Origin: Catellatospora vulcania
GTDB taxonomy: Bacteria; Actinomycetota; Actinomycetes; Mycobacteriales; Micromonosporaceae
NCBI RefSeq assembly: GCF_009720385.1
Contig: NZ_WARX01000031.1
Span: 1 to 64,000 of the forward strand
Direction of reading: 5' to 3'
DNA: 64,000 nt
In this document: one piece after another, positions 56,730 through 64,000 of the stretch
How positions within the stretch are numbered: the first letter of the stretch is position 1
How the letters are laid out: each line of letters opens with the position of its first letter
Notes under the pieces: generated by a model
Told to the model about the DNA's origin: nothing
Seen by the model: the letters and a program-made list of their open reading frames with translations, nothing else
Databases searched by the model: none
Program-made: the position numbers and the translations under genes

Positions 56730-56876
56730 CTACGTGGTGCAGTCGATCCAGGTCCAGGAGCCGTCCGGGTTGTTCTGCAGGCACCAGTCGGCGTACGCCG
56801 GGGACGCCCCGAGCGCGACCGCGGCCAGCACCCCCACCGCCGCCATCAGCACGGTTCTTTTCACCAGACGAAGCAT
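56730..56876 (-). CDS. Short secreted peptide precursor with one cysteine pair
   Basis: 48 residues from ATG 56876, too short for most gene finders. GAGAGGTGGG lies at the ribosome-site position. The signal peptide is MLRLVKRT followed by VLMAAVGVLAAVALGA and a likely AYA-D cleavage. The mature peptide of about 19 residues is DWCLQNNPDGSWTWIDCTT, with two cysteines flanking a tryptophan- and glycine-containing core, so it is likely a single disulfide loop. The frame has high GC at third positions. Function unknown; it could be a signalling or defence peptide. Confidence 0.68.
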   Translation of the reverse strand: MLRLVKRTVLMAAVGVLAAVALGASPAYADWCLQNNPDGSWTWIDCTT

Positions 56877-57025
56877 CAGTCCCACCTCTCAACGTCACCG
56901 ACGATGCACAGGACGTTATGAATTCCATTCGCGTGTGTCAATGACCGGAGGCCGACACCCAGGGGCGGCGCGACCGTGCGGTCACCGACACCCGGGCCGT
57001 ACGTGAAGGCGGCTACCATCGCCGG

Positions 57026-57865
57026 ATGCCCGCCCTGGTACGCGATCTGGTGCCCGCCTTCCTAGACTTCTGGCGGCAGGCCGCGGACGCTCCCCCGGAC
57101 CGGCGACTCGCCCTGTGGCGCGAGTACGCGGCGCGCCATCCCGAGGCGGTCGACCACGTCACCCGCGGCGGCGGCGAGCCGGACCCCGGACCCGCGCTCG
57201 CCCGCTACCCGGAGCTGATCGGCCGGATCACGACCAATGCGCCGCTGGCCGCCGGCTGGTTGGAGGACGCCGCCCGGCTGGTGGCCGCGGTGCTGGACGC
57301 CGAGGACCGGATCGTGCCGTGCGTCAGCATGGTCGGGCCGGCCAGGTCGAACGGCTGGGTCAGCGAGATCGACGGGCGGCACGTACTGTTCCTGGCCGTC
57401 GAGCAGGTGCCGGACGCCGCCGCGGCGCGGATACTCGCCACGCACGAGATGGCGCACGCGCTACAGCTGCCGATGCCGGCGACGCCCTGGCCGCAGGACG
57501 GCCCGCTCGGGCACGGGGTGTTCGCCGAGGGTTTCGCCACCCGCCTGACCATCGAGCTGCTGCCGGAGTACGGAACCGCCGAGCACCTTTGGTTCGGCCC
57601 TGGCTACGACGACTGGCTCGCCGAGTGCGAACACCGGCTGCCCGAGGCCCGCGCGGAGATCCTTGCGGGTCTGGACGCGACGGACCCCGACGTGCAGCGG
57701 CGCTACCTGACCCTCAACGCCGGGCACCATCTGCCCGACCGGATCGGCTACCTGGTCGGGGTCCGCGCGCTCGAACAGCTGCGCCGGGCGTATGCCTGGC
57801 CGGAACTCGCGCGCTGGGGCACCGATCGCGCGATGGCCGAACTGCGGCGGGTGCTCGCCGGATGA
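57026..57865 (+). CDS. Putative zinc metallopeptidase-like protein with HExxH
   Basis: 279 residues from ATG 57026. A zinc-binding motif HEMAH lies in AARILATHEMAHALQLPMPA near residue 143, followed by a likely third ligand region in HGVFAEGFATRLTIELLP, a pattern like DUF2268-type predicted peptidases. No signal peptide is visible, so it is probably cytoplasmic. No partner is evident, and it converges closely on the roadblock gene. Activity is inferred from the motif only. Confidence 0.72.
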   Translation: MPALVRDLVPAFLDFWRQAADAPPDRRLALWREYAARHPEAVDHVTRGGGEPDPGPALARYPELIGRITTNAPLAAGWLEDAARLVAAVLDAEDRIVPCVSMVGPARSNGWVSEIDGRHVLFLAVEQVPDAAAARILATHEMAHALQLPMPATPWPQDGPLGHGVFAEGFATRLTIELLPEYGTAEHLWFGPGYDDWLAECEHRLPEARAEILAGLDATDPDVQRRYLTLNAGHHLPDRIGYLVGVRALEQLRRAYAWPELARWGTDRAMAELRRVLAG

Positions 57866-57872
57866 GGCTGGG

Positions 57873-58307
57873 TCAGCCGACCTGCTGGATCTGGGGCAGG
57901 GACAGCTGCAGTTCGGCGCGGATCGCCGGGGTGAGCACCTCGCCTGCCTGCTTGCACAGCTTGGCCATCTCGTAGCCGGCCACGCCCACGTCCGCGCCGG
58001 TGGCGGTCAGCGTCGCCAGGATCGAGCCGTCCCGGATCGGCATGACGAGCAGGAAGCCGCGGCCCATCTCGACGACGGTCTGGCGCACCGAGTCGCCGTC
58101 GAACAGGCTCGCCGCGCTCTTGGTGACGCTGACCAGGCTTGAGGTCACCGCCGCGAACTGGTCGGCGCTGTCGCGTGGCAGCCGGTCCGAGGCGGCCACG
58201 AGCAGGCCGTCCGAGGAGACCACCACGGTGTGCACGACACCGGCCACGCGCTCGGCGAATCCGTTGATGAGCCAGTTGAAGTCACGCGCCGCTGCGCTGA
58301 TCGCCAT
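57873..58307 (-). CDS. Roadblock/LC7-domain protein of a conservon
   Basis: 144 residues from ATG 58307, chosen because AGGAGA lies upstream; a GTG 21 bp earlier overlaps the kinase stop and is an alternative. The domain runs FNWLINGFAERVAGVVHTVVVSSDGLLVAAS and ATLTATGADVGVAGYEMAKLC, typical of the CvnB protein of Streptomyces conservons. It acts with the upstream sensor kinase in signal relay to a small GTPase. The usual next genes (a DUF742 protein and a Ras-like GTPase) are missing. Confidence 0.9.
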   Translation of the reverse strand: MAISAAARDFNWLINGFAERVAGVVHTVVVSSDGLLVAASDRLPRDSADQFAAVTSSLVSVTKSAASLFDGDSVRQTVVEMGRGFLLVMPIRDGSILATLTATGADVGVAGYEMAKLCKQAGEVLTPAIRAELQLSLPQIQQVG

Positions 58308-58324
58308 GTCCGTCCACTCTCCTG

Positions 58325-60838
58325 TCACTTACCGGCCGGCTGTGTCAGCTGCCGCTCCGCCTCGGTCCGCCCCTCGGCGTCGTCTTGTTCCGGCTCTTGT
58401 CCCGGCTCGGGCCCGGTCGGGGCCGGCGGCTCGGGCGCCGCGGCCGACCCGCTCGGGGCCGGCGGCTCGGGCGACACGGCCGACTCGGGTGAGGTCCGGG
58501 GCGCGGGCACGGTCGCCGGGGCCGGGCCGGTGCCGTCCTCCGCCTCGGCGCGCCGTACGCCCGCATACAGCCTGGTCAGCGTGTCGCCGAGCGCGTCCGG
58601 GTCGGCCTCGTAGCGGGTGGTCGCGGCCTGGGCCGCCTCCGGTACGGACCGGCGGGTGCGGGCGGGCAGCCCGGCCTTGGTCAACGTGGGTGGCTGCGGC
58701 GCGGGCTCGGCCGCGGGCGTGGCGGGGGCCTGCTCGCCGGCGTCGCGGTTCCACCAGATGCTGGGCGCTCGGCGTTCGGGTGCGAGCACGTCCTCGGAGC
58801 GGGTCGGCACGCGGCGGCGCAGCGTCGACAGAGCCGACTCGGCGGCGTCGGCATCGTCGCCCGCCGGTGCGGTGTCGGGTTCGTCGGTGGGCGCGGGCGC
58901 GATGATCGACTCGGGCAGCAGCACGCGCACGGTGACCCCGCGCAGGCCGGAGGTCAGCTGCACGGTGATGCCGTGCCGGCGGGCCAGGTGCCCGACCACG
59001 ACCAGGCCCATCCGCTCGGCCGCCGAGGTGTCGATGCTGACCGGCTCGGACACCTGGCTGTTGGCCTCGGCGAGCAGCTGCGCCGACATGCCGATGCCGT
59101 CGTCGGCGACGACCAGCTCGGCCGAGCCGTCCGGCAGCGCGTTGCCGCGGACCTCGACCACGGTGTCGGGCGGGGAGAAGGCGGTGCCGTTCTCCAGCAG
59201 CTCGGCGAGCAGGTTGACCACGTCGGCGACGGCGTGCCCGACCACGTGGACGCCGTCGGGGGTGTCGTGATGGACCCGCTGGTAGTGCTCGACCTCGGCG
59301 GTGGCGGCGAGCACGATGGTGTTGAGGTCCTTGGGGCGGTTCCAGTGCCGGGCGGTGTCGCCGCCGGCGAGCACGAGCAGGTTCTCGTCGTTGCGGCGCA
59401 GGCGGGCGGCGAGGTGGTCGAGGCGGAACAGGTTGCCGAGCTTGTCCGGGTCGACCTCGCCCGACTCCATCGTGTCGAGCAGCTGCAGCTGCCGTTCGAC
59501 GAGGGTCTGGCTGCGCCGGGACAGCTTGATGAAGATCTCGTTGACGTTGCGCCGCATGCTGGCCTGCTCGGCGGCCAGGCGTACGGCAGCCAGGTGCACG
59601 GCGGTGAACGCCTCGGCGACCTCGGCGACCTCGTCCTGGGAGCCGACGATGATCGGTTCGACGTGCACCGGCGGGGCGGTGGTCGGCGACAGCCGCAGTT
59701 GCTCGATGACGCGCGGCAGCGCGACCTCGGCGACGATCAGCGCCTGGGCGCGCAGCGAGCGCAGGGTCGAGGCCATGTTGCGGCCGATGACGATGGACAT
59801 GAGCAGGGCCGCGAGCAGCAGCACGATGGTGACCAGCGATCCGAACAGGGTGGTCAGCCAGCGGCTTCCGCTGGCGGAGGCGACCGCTTCGGACGCGCCT
59901 GCGAGCAGGTCCTGCTCGACGGTGCGCAGCTGTTCGAGTTCGGTGGTGCTGGCCGACCACCACTGCTGCGGGTCGACGCCCGATCCGGGCTCGGCGGCGA
60001 CGATGGTCTCGGCGAGCCGGTTCGCGTTGCGTACGGCCTGGCCGGCCACGACGTCCTCGAAGCGGGAGACCTGGGCGGGGTCGGCGTCGGCGCGGAAGGC
60101 GGCCAGTGCGGCCTGCCGCTGGGCGCGGGCCTGCGCGATGCGCGCGCCGGGCGCGGCCTCGAACGCCGCCCCGTAGCAGAGCATGTAGAGGCGGCCGCGG
60201 ATCTGGGCGGTGAGTTCCTTGGCGCGGGCCAGGTTGGCGAAGCCGCGCACCTGGCGGCCGAGCACGGTGTCTCCGCCGACGTCGGCCGGTGCCGGCAGCA
60301 TCGCGTGCAGCGCGGCGATGACGCCGGTGTACGCGTCGAAGGCGGCCTGGGCGCGCAGCCAGCCGCCGGCGACCCCGGCGCGCAGCCGGGCCACCTCGTC
60401 GAGCCGGTCCTGGGCGGTCCGGTAGGGGGCGGCCGTGGCGGCTTCGGCGGCCAGCTCCGCGGCGGCCGAGCGCCAGCGTGCCGCGGCCCGGTCGACGGCG
60501 GTGCGCTCGGGGGCCAGTGCGGCGACGTCGCGGGCCGGCGAGCCCGCCGCCGACAGCGAGACCAGCATGCCGACGGTGCGGTCGCGTTCGTTCTGCAGCT
60601 CGTGGACCAGCGTGGTGATCTCGTCGCCGAGGGCGACCTGGTGGGCGAACGCGTCCAGCTCGGCGGCGGCGCGCACGGAGTCGGAGATCTGCACGCCGGA
60701 GACGACCAGGAAGCCCAGTAGCGGCACGGTGAGCACCGCGGCGAGCTTGGTGGGCACCCGCCAGAGCCGTGTGCGCAGCGGTGACGAGCGGCGATGCGCC
60801 CCGGTCGCCCGCCCGCCGCGACGCCCTTGATCCGTCAC
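58325..60838 (-). CDS. NIT-domain histidine-kinase-like protein of a conservon
   Basis: 837 residues from GTG 60838, behind GGAGGT. Features in order: N-terminal membrane helix (LAAVLTVPLLGFLVVSGV), a large extracytoplasmic nitrate/nitrite-sensing-type domain (NERDRTVGMLVSLS), a second helix (TLFGSLVTIVLLLAALLMSIVIG), a HAMP-like linker, and a HATPase domain with N-box ELLENGTAFSPP and G-box VVADDGIGMS. The C-terminal 200 residues are a proline- and glutamate-rich tail. It resembles CvnA. The roadblock gene follows directly; the gene is divergent from a binding-lipoprotein gene. Confidence 0.9.
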   Translation of the reverse strand: MTDQGRRGGRATGAHRRSSPLRTRLWRVPTKLAAVLTVPLLGFLVVSGVQISDSVRAAAELDAFAHQVALGDEITTLVHELQNERDRTVGMLVSLSAAGSPARDVAALAPERTAVDRAAARWRSAAAELAAEAATAAPYRTAQDRLDEVARLRAGVAGGWLRAQAAFDAYTGVIAALHAMLPAPADVGGDTVLGRQVRGFANLARAKELTAQIRGRLYMLCYGAAFEAAPGARIAQARAQRQAALAAFRADADPAQVSRFEDVVAGQAVRNANRLAETIVAAEPGSGVDPQQWWSASTTELEQLRTVEQDLLAGASEAVASASGSRWLTTLFGSLVTIVLLLAALLMSIVIGRNMASTLRSLRAQALIVAEVALPRVIEQLRLSPTTAPPVHVEPIIVGSQDEVAEVAEAFTAVHLAAVRLAAEQASMRRNVNEIFIKLSRRSQTLVERQLQLLDTMESGEVDPDKLGNLFRLDHLAARLRRNDENLLVLAGGDTARHWNRPKDLNTIVLAATAEVEHYQRVHHDTPDGVHVVGHAVADVVNLLAELLENGTAFSPPDTVVEVRGNALPDGSAELVVADDGIGMSAQLLAEANSQVSEPVSIDTSAAERMGLVVVGHLARRHGITVQLTSGLRGVTVRVLLPESIIAPAPTDEPDTAPAGDDADAAESALSTLRRRVPTRSEDVLAPERRAPSIWWNRDAGEQAPATPAAEPAPQPPTLTKAGLPARTRRSVPEAAQAATTRYEADPDALGDTLTRLYAGVRRAEAEDGTGPAPATVPAPRTSPESAVSPEPPAPSGSAAAPEPPAPTGPEPGQEPEQDDAEGRTEAERQLTQPAGK

Positions 60839-61062
60839 CGGACGACCTCCGTACACTTTGCTCAGTCCACATCAGAGTGATCTAGGTTTTGCTGCGTACA
60901 TCTAACCGTCGGCCGCGACGCCGCAGCAAGTGGATCCGGGATGAACTTATTTAACGGAACACATACGACGCCAGGGCTTGAAAGTCTCAGTCGCGCACGA
61001 AAAGATACCCCGGTCCGCGATCATCGTCACGGGCTGGTTCTTTCACATCGGAGCGTGCGTCG

Positions 61063-62295
61063 ATGAATCCGCTGCGCCTGGCGTGCTGCCTGGCCTCGGT
61101 CGTCCTGGTGATCGCCGGATGCACGTCCACCCCGGACACCGCACAGCCGTCGGCCGTGGGTGTGCTGGCGCCGCTCACCGGCCCGGACGCCGGCTGGGGC
61201 GTCGACGCCGTCAACGGCGCGCGGCTGGCCGTCGACGTCGTCAACGACGACCACCCGGACCTGCCGCTGCCCTTGGCTGCGGGCACCGGCCTGCCGGGGC
61301 GGGGCGGCGCGCGGCTGAGCCTGGCCGCTCGGGACACCGCCGGGCAGGCCGAGACCGCGTCGGCCGCGCTGACCACGCTGGCCGAGGACGAGCACGTGGC
61401 GGGGCTGGTGCTGGCGGAGTCCGCGGAGATCGCCGAGTCCGCCGCGAGCCAGGCGCAGCGGCTGCGGGTGCCGCTGCTCGACGCGCGCAGCACCGACGAC
61501 TACCTCACCGAGCTGGGCATCGACTGGTACTTCCGGATCGGGCCGAGTGACAGCCGCCTCGCCGAAGCGGCTTTCGCGCTGCTGGCCCGGCGCGGACCCG
61601 GCTCGGGCGAGATCACGCTGGTCACCGAGGCCGGTCGGGGCGGCTCCGCGGCGGCCGTGACGAATCTGCGGGAACTGGCCCGCCGGGCGGCGGCGCCGAT
61701 CGCCGAGTCGCTGAACGTGACGGCGGCCGACACCGCCCAGCTGCGCGACCGGCTTGCCGAGGCCTCGGGAAACACGGTCGTGGCGTGGGCGCAGACTCCG
61801 GCCGGGGCGCGGGCCGTCGCCGATGCCGTCGGCCAGACCACCGAGCGGCCGACGCTGGTCGGCCTGGGCCAGGGCTTCCGGGCGCTGGAGCGGCCGGACA
61901 GCGGGGCCGCGGTGCTGCGGGCGGTGCCGTGGTCGGCCGACCTCGCCCAGCGCGACCCGACCGCCCGGCTCGTCGCCGAACTGTACGAGCGGCGCTTCGG
62001 CAAACCCATGAGCGCAGTCGCCGCGGACGCGTTCACCGCGACGATGGCGCTGGCCGCCGCCGTGGACGCGGCCGGTTCTGCCGATCCCGCCGCGATCCGC
62101 ACCGCGCTGCGCCGCACGTCACTGTCCGCGGTACAGATGATCATGCCGTGGGACGGGGTGCGGTTCGGCGACGACGGGCAGAACCAGTTCGCCGCCGCCG
62201 TGGTCGAGCAGTGGCAGGACCGTGCCTACCGGCTGGTCTACCCGATCGAGCTGGCGTCGACACCGGCCCGCTGGAGCCCGGAGCCCAAGCCGTGA
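61063..62295 (+). CDS. ABC-type periplasmic binding lipoprotein, branched-chain amino-acid type
   Basis: 410 residues from ATG 61063. A lipoprotein signal ends in LVIAGCTST, with the lipobox cysteine near residue 20. The mature part is a type I periplasmic-binding fold: VGVLAPLTGPDAGWGVDAVNGARLAVDVVN, LAARDTAGQAETASAALTTL, and repeated alpha/beta segments as in amide- and branched-chain amino-acid-binding proteins. It would capture a ligand outside the membrane. The stop overlaps the amidohydrolase start (GTGA). The divergent sensor kinase may respond to the same ligand. Confidence 0.85.
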   Translation: MNPLRLACCLASVVLVIAGCTSTPDTAQPSAVGVLAPLTGPDAGWGVDAVNGARLAVDVVNDDHPDLPLPLAAGTGLPGRGGARLSLAARDTAGQAETASAALTTLAEDEHVAGLVLAESAEIAESAASQAQRLRVPLLDARSTDDYLTELGIDWYFRIGPSDSRLAEAAFALLARRGPGSGEITLVTEAGRGGSAAAVTNLRELARRAAAPIAESLNVTAADTAQLRDRLAEASGNTVVAWAQTPAGARAVADAVGQTTERPTLVGLGQGFRALERPDSGAAVLRAVPWSADLAQRDPTARLVAELYERRFGKPMSAVAADAFTATMALAAAVDAAGSADPAAIRTALRRTSLSAVQMIMPWDGVRFGDDGQNQFAAAVVEQWQDRAYRLVYPIELASTPARWSPEPKP

Positions 62296-63566
62296 CCAGC
62301 CCGCCCCTGCTGCTGCGGGCCGCCGCGCTCGCCGACGGACGCCGGGTCGACGTGCGGATCGACACCGGGACGATCGAGCGGGTCGAACCGGCCGGCACTC
62401 TGGACGCCACCGGCGCGCAGGTCGTCGACCTCGACGGGCATGTGCTGCTGCCCGCCCCGATGGAGATCCACGCCCACCTGGACAAGGCGCTGAGCGCCGA
62501 CGCCGTGCCCAATCCGGCCGGGGACCTGTTCGGCGCGGTCACCGCGTGGCTGGCGTACCGGCCGTCGCTGACCCGCGAGCAGGTGGAGCACTCCGCCCGG
62601 ACCGCGCTGCACGGCTACCTCGGCCACGGCGCCACGGCCGTGCGCACCCACGCCGACCTCGGCGACGGCATCGGCAAACGCGCGCTGCAGGCCGTGCTCG
62701 CGGTCCGCGACGAGGCCGCCGCGCGGTGTGCGGTGCAGGTCACCGCGTTCGCGGCGGTGCCGCTGACCGGCGCCGCCGGAGCCGCCAACCGGGCGATGCT
62801 GGCCGACGCGCTGGTCGCAGGCGCGGACGCGGTCGGGGCGTGCCCGGGGCTCGACCCCGACCCGGCCGGCTGCATCGCGATCTGCCTCGACCTGGCCGCA
62901 CAGTACGGCGTCCCGCTCGACCTGCACGTCGACGAGTGGCTGCACCCCGACCCGTGCACGCTGGAACTGCTCGCCGACGCGGTCACCGCGACCGGGTTCC
63001 CGTACGGCGTGATCGCCGGGCACTGCGTCAGCCTCGGCATGATGGAACCCGACCGGGCCGGGAAGATCGCCGACAAGGTGGCCCGCGCCGGGATCGCCGT
63101 GGCCTGCCTGCCGCAGACCAACCTGTTCCTGCAGGGACGCGACCACGACCGGGCGGTGCCGCGCGGGCTGACCGCGCTGCGCACGCTGCGCGCCGCGGGT
63201 GTCACCGTCGCCGCGGGCGGCGACAACCTGCAGGATCCGTTCCAGCTCCTCGGCCGCGGCGACCCCCTGGAGACCGCCGCGCTGCTGGTGCTGGCCGGAC
63301 ACGACACCCCCGAGACCGCGTACGACGCGGTCAGCGCCCAGGCCCGGCGCGCCGCCGGGCTGCCCCCGGTCGCCGTCGCGCCGGGCTCGCCCGCCGAACT
63401 GCTGGCCGTACGCGCCGGTTCGCTGCGCGAGGCCCTGGCCACCGCGACCGCGCACCGGCTGGTGGTCCACGACGGGCGGATCGTCGCCCGCACCACGGTC
63501 ACCCGGCACGACCCGGACGACCACCCTGCACAGCCAGATTCTGCACAGATAGGACATACCGCGTGA
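62292..63566 (+). CDS. Cytosine deaminase-like amidohydrolase
   Basis: 424 residues from GTG 62292. Amidohydrolase metal motifs: LPAPMEIHAHLDKALSAD (HxH), LDLHVDEWLHPD, GVIAGHCVSLGMM and VAAGGDNLQDPFQLLGRGDPLETA. These match cytosine deaminase/CodA-type and related pyrimidine- or triazine-processing enzymes. It hydrolyses an amino or amide group of a small heterocycle. It lies in an operon with a binding lipoprotein and an ABC ATPase, suggesting imported substrates are degraded here. Confidence 0.85.
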   Translation: MTSPPLLLRAAALADGRRVDVRIDTGTIERVEPAGTLDATGAQVVDLDGHVLLPAPMEIHAHLDKALSADAVPNPAGDLFGAVTAWLAYRPSLTREQVEHSARTALHGYLGHGATAVRTHADLGDGIGKRALQAVLAVRDEAAARCAVQVTAFAAVPLTGAAGAANRAMLADALVAGADAVGACPGLDPDPAGCIAICLDLAAQYGVPLDLHVDEWLHPDPCTLELLADAVTATGFPYGVIAGHCVSLGMMEPDRAGKIADKVARAGIAVACLPQTNLFLQGRDHDRAVPRGLTALRTLRAAGVTVAAGGDNLQDPFQLLGRGDPLETAALLVLAGHDTPETAYDAVSAQARRAAGLPPVAVAPGSPAELLAVRAGSLREALATATAHRLVVHDGRIVARTTVTRHDPDDHPAQPDSAQIGHTA

Positions 63567-64000
63567 CCGACGACGGCATCCCCGCCCTGACCATGGAGGC
63601 GGTCGGCCTGCGATATCCCGACGGCACGCTCGCCCTCGACGGGGTGAGCCTGCGGCTGGCCGCCGGCGAGTTCACCGCCGTGGTCGGGCCCTCCGGCTGC
63701 GGCAAGAGCACCCTGCTGCGGCTGGCCGCCGGTCTGCTCGCGCCGACCACGGGCACGGTCGCCCGCGCCACCGACCGGCTTGGTTTCGTGTTCCAGGATC
63801 CGACCCTGCTGCCCTGGCGCAGCGTACGGCGCAACGTCGAGCTGTCCGGCGAGCTGACCGGCGTCCCGGCACGTGAGCGCGGCGAGCGGGCCGCGGACGC
63901 GCTGCGCCGGGTCGGGCTGTCCCATGTCGCCGAAGCGCTGCCCGGCACCCTGTCCGGCGGTATGCGGATGCGGGTGTCGCTGGCCCGCACACTGACCGGC
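63563..64000 (+). CDS. ABC transporter ATP-binding protein, nitrate/taurine type (partial)
   Basis: 146 residues visible from GTG 63563, cut by the window edge. Walker A GPSGCGKSTLLRLAAG, the Q-loop FQDPTLLPWRSVRRNV and the ABC signature LSGGMRMRVSLA are present. The LPWRSVRRNV context is typical of the nitrate/sulfonate/pyrimidine-precursor importer subfamily. It is translationally coupled to the amidohydrolase (GTGA). The permease gene should lie beyond the right edge. Confidence 0.9.
   Translation, partial: MTDDGIPALTMEAVGLRYPDGTLALDGVSLRLAAGEFTAVVGPSGCGKSTLLRLAAGLLAPTTGTVARATDRLGFVFQDPTLLPWRSVRRNVELSGELTGVPARERGERAADALRRVGLSHVAEALPGTLSGGMRMRVSLARTLTG

Overview
The window is very GC-rich actinomycete DNA with frequent GTG starts, ATGA/GTGA gene overlaps and actinobacterial families throughout (SARP-type regulator, conservon-type sensor kinase, ECF42-type sigma factor, DhaK/DhaL). 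A Micromonosporaceae-like host is plausible, but this is an inference from overall character and not a species call.

Region 1 (1-23783) is one side of an AHBA-primed type I polyketide (ansamycin-type) cluster. A giant PKS gene runs leftwards off the window. It has an AHBA-type CoA-ligase loading module with a dead KR-like domain and an ACP, then module 1 (KS-AT-DH-ER-KR-ACP) and module 2 (KS-AT-DH-KR-ACP). Both ATs look malonyl-specific. To its right lie an unknown gene and homologues of rifG, rifM, rifL, rifK, rifJ and rifN, covering most of the kanosamine-to-AHBA pathway. A truncated SARP-type regulator gene precedes rifN on the same strand. RifH (aminoDAHP synthase), the transketolase, the RifF amide synthase and tailoring genes are not seen and may lie beyond the left edge. 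Both divergent promoter regions of the cluster carry a triplet of TAGGGG-like heptamers with an exact 11-bp period, the layout expected of a SARP binding site.

Region 2 (24131-33948) is accessory: a TetR gene with a clear palindrome before an MsnO8-type flavin-dependent monooxygenase gene; yceI with a near-consensus promoter abutted by a palindrome; a sarcosine-oxidase-type flavoenzyme; a STAND regulator coupled to a VOC protein; and three secreted proteins, two of them I36-like.

Region 3 (33316-38648) is a TetR-controlled operon for a CoA-thioester pathway: MaoC, quinone oxidoreductase, aminoglycoside-phosphotransferase-type kinase, acyl-CoA dehydrogenase and alpha/beta hydrolase. The kinase plus dehydrogenase pair resembles the 4-hydroxyacyl-CoA route.

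Region 4 (38662-45373) has a benzoylformate-decarboxylase-like ThDP enzyme with an SDR under a LuxR-type regulator, then an XRE regulator divergent from an aldehyde dehydrogenase. Region 5 (45457-51346) has a tyrosine phosphatase, an apparently autoregulated YCII/ECF42 pair, and an aldolase-HAD-DhaL-DhaK operon that appears to start with a leaderless, operator-covered promoter.

Region 6 (51368-64000) holds a PrsW-type membrane protease, a SUKH protein, an isolated ABC-permease-like membrane protein, small membrane and secreted proteins, a metallopeptidase, a reduced conservon (NIT-domain kinase plus roadblock protein only), and an operon of binding lipoprotein, cytosine-deaminase-like amidohydrolase and ABC ATPase cut by the right edge.
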